A DNA stretch of 13,238 nt from Baffinella frigidus. Lineage: Eukaryota > Cryptophyceae > Cryptomonadales > Baffinellaceae. The notes beneath the pieces are model-generated. The model was given only the letters and a program-made list of their open reading frames with translations. It was not told where the DNA came from and did no database searches. This document shows, piece after piece, positions 12,311 to 13,238 of this stretch. The stretch spans positions 1,435 to 14,672 of the forward strand of contig MU646422.1 in NCBI GenBank assembly GCA_026770585.1, given 5' to 3'. A program made the position numbers and the translations under genes. Each line of letters opens with the position of its first letter. The stretch's first letter is position 1.

Positions 12311-12400
12311 TATTACTACCAATTTATAATGTGTTACTACCTATTTATAATGTACTATTGCCCGTTTAAAATGTATTACTGCCCGTTTATAATGTACTGC
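12283..12400 (+). repeat. 21-bp AT-rich minisatellite, array 1
   Basis: Units such as AATGTATTACTACCAATTTAT and AATGTACTATTGCCCGTTTAA, period 21. Being a multiple of 3 it stays open and repeats a MYYYQFI-like heptad. The last unit (AATGTACTGCTACCTGCGGTGG) merges into fragment B at the TACTRCTACCTG segment. Confidence 0.85.
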
Positions 12401-12492
12401 TACCTGCGGTGGCGGGGCTTCGGGCTGCAGGACTTCCGATGGGTCTCGTCCGCGCGATTCTCCGAAGCGGTGCGATTCAGCCGACCTAAAAA
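12395..12492 (+). pseudogene. Chromodomain-like fragment, copy B
   Basis: YCYLRWRGFGLQDFRWVSSA and then RFSEAVRFSR, almost identical to fragment A and 204 bp downstream of it. It is joined in frame to the upstream 21-bp array. It lacks the QVIITAVPVG part, so the duplicated unit is [YYLRWRG...FSR + array], not the whole fragment. Confidence 0.38.
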
Positions 12493-12585
12493 TGTTTTAC
12501 TGCCAATTTAAATGTACTAGTACCAATTTATAATGTGTTTATACCTATTTATAATGTATTACAACCCGTTTATAATATATTACTG
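12488..12585 (+). repeat. 21-bp AT-rich minisatellite, array 2
   Basis: Second copy of the array, ordered like array 1 (TTTTACTGCCAATTT, then ACTAGTACCAATTTA, then GTGTTTATACCTATT), so the array was duplicated as part of the 204-bp unit. It ends at TATTACTGGGTCTCGTCCGC. Confidence 0.82.
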
Positions 12586-12632
12586 GGTCTCGTCCGCGCG
12601 GTTCTCCGAAGCGGTGCGATTTAGCCGATTAA
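12585..12632 (+). pseudogene. Chromodomain-like fragment, copy C (C-terminal piece)
   Basis: GGGTCTCGTCCGCGCGGTTC continuing to TTAGCCGATT, equivalent to the WVSSARFSEAVRFSR part. A fourth short piece, GGGTCTCGTCCGCG...CGAAGTGGTGCG, lies at 12899-12932. Confidence 0.4.
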
Positions 12633-12665
12633 TTCCTCTATTTAAAATAGGCCAATTGGTACAGC

Positions 12666-12892
12666 CACACAGCGGAACAAGAAGGAGTTTCATGAATAAC
12701 CCATGAGTGGATAGTCCACAGTCCCTACGGTAGGCCATCCACTTTAGACGTGATGGTGGTCAATCAAAAGTTGACGTAAGAGCAGAATCCCCAAAAAGGG
12801 GGGATTCCGCCAAAAGTTGACTCGATGGTACGGGCGAGTTGACTTTTGCGATTGCCTCCCCTCAGGTCTAGCGTAGCCGTAGGGACATAGGG
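12666..12892 (+). mobile_element. MITE, CACACAGCGG family, interrupted copy
   Basis: CACACAGCGGAACAAGAAGG...GAATAACCC...CCCTACGGTAGGC (12666-12736) is the left half of the family. GCCGTAGGGACATAGGG (12876-12892) is a piece of its middle. The 139 bp between (12737-12875) hold GAATCCCC/GGGGATTC (12785-12807) and CAAAAGTTGAC twice (12767, 12811) with an inverted GTTGACTTTTG at 12838. The copy was probably split by a nested insertion and has lost its right end. Confidence 0.6.
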
Positions 12893-12939
12893 TCTGATGG
12901 GTCTCGTCCGCGCGGTTCTCCGAAGTGGTGCGTCTCCCA

Positions 12940-13238
12940 CTTAGCAGCGAGCGAAGACCTTTTCGCCTTGAATATTTATCCACTCTCGAGCCACTGAGCA
13001 GCGACCGAAGATGTTTCCTCCCGGATTCTCGGGGGAAATTCCGGTTAGGTCCCAGGGCAATGGATAAGATTCTGGTGCAAATCGTTTAGATGGACTGTAT
13101 CCGTGAAGCCCCCGGTGGCTGCTGAGTAGGTGGTCACGTTGCTCACGCTTAAACCCGGGACAGGTTCTGGCGATCCAATCCGCGCAGGTGCGCTTCCGGG
13201 AGGCGGTCACCGAGCAGATGGTACCCCCTCAACCCTCA
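12940..13238 (-). repeat. Dispersed repeat, copy B, and unassigned flank
   Basis: 12998-13128 is an inverted copy of 7783-7916 (ACCGAAGATGTTTCC...GGTGGCTGCTGAG). CACTTAGCAGCGAGCGAAGAC (12948) is a shorter second version of its end. In the minus-strand frame it reads SHRGLHGYSPSKRFAPESYP and TGISPENPGGNIFGR, open from 13210 to 12941. Of about 40 codons compared with copy A roughly six differ silently and eight by replacement, weak evidence for past coding. The flank 13130-13238 is unassigned. Confidence 0.55.

Overview
This looks like repeat-rich nuclear DNA from a microbial eukaryote, probably an alga or another protist. I cannot name the lineage. The evidence is: many variants of a 7-base telomere-type repeat (GGGTTTC, TCTAGGG, GGGTGTA/C, TTTGGGG, GTTTGGT, GGGTATA), no bacterial-style operons or ribosome binding sites, GT...AG junctions with pyrimidine tracts and CTNAC-like branch sites, protein-like exons of 15-130 codons, and a dense population of short inverted-repeat (MITE/foldback-like) elements. 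No tRNA, rRNA or CRISPR array was seen.

Layout. (1) 1-2215: remains of a protein kinase gene on the minus strand. Three successive kinase exons are legible: alphaC-beta4-beta5 (1863-1976), hinge-alphaD (four tandem copies between 701 and 1485) and alphaE (393-449). They splice in phase into a coherent kinase segment. Exons have been duplicated, and the introns are largely filled by telomere-like heptamer arrays that begin within about 10-30 bases of splice sites. No glycine loop, VAIK lysine, HRD or DFG motif is visible, so this is a fragment or pseudogene. (2) 2216-3950: short inverted and direct repeats with no convincing gene. (3) 3950-4800: a degenerate CTCTAGCTCTGCC-type minisatellite. 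(4) 4800-8082: a mosaic of MITE-like elements, including a CACACAGCGG-TIR family (four copies here counting one truncated copy at 1264, and a broken fifth near 12666), two copies of a long foldback whose 20-base loop is inverted between copies, a 42-bp perfect palindrome, a Stowaway-like element and a GA/CAGA microsatellite. (5) 8093-10600: a GC-rich island with the best chance of ordinary genes. There is a candidate multi-exon minus-strand gene (about 9598-8093) with introns near 63-70 nt, and a candidate two-exon minus-strand gene (10598-10056). A competing plus-strand reading starts at 9847. None has a product I can name. (6) 10600-11560: a 76-bp minisatellite carrying a splice-acceptor-like block, then an inverted-repeat element. 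(7) 11720-12930: hairpins and four or five fragments of a chromodomain-like coding sequence fused to a 21-bp AT-rich minisatellite. (8) 12940-13238: an inverted copy of the repeat at 7783-7916, then unassigned sequence.

The parts do not form a pathway. The main interest is genome architecture: a kinase gene dismembered by exon duplication and telomere-type repeats, and foldback elements with an apparent loop inversion. All gene models were made by eye and need transcript evidence.
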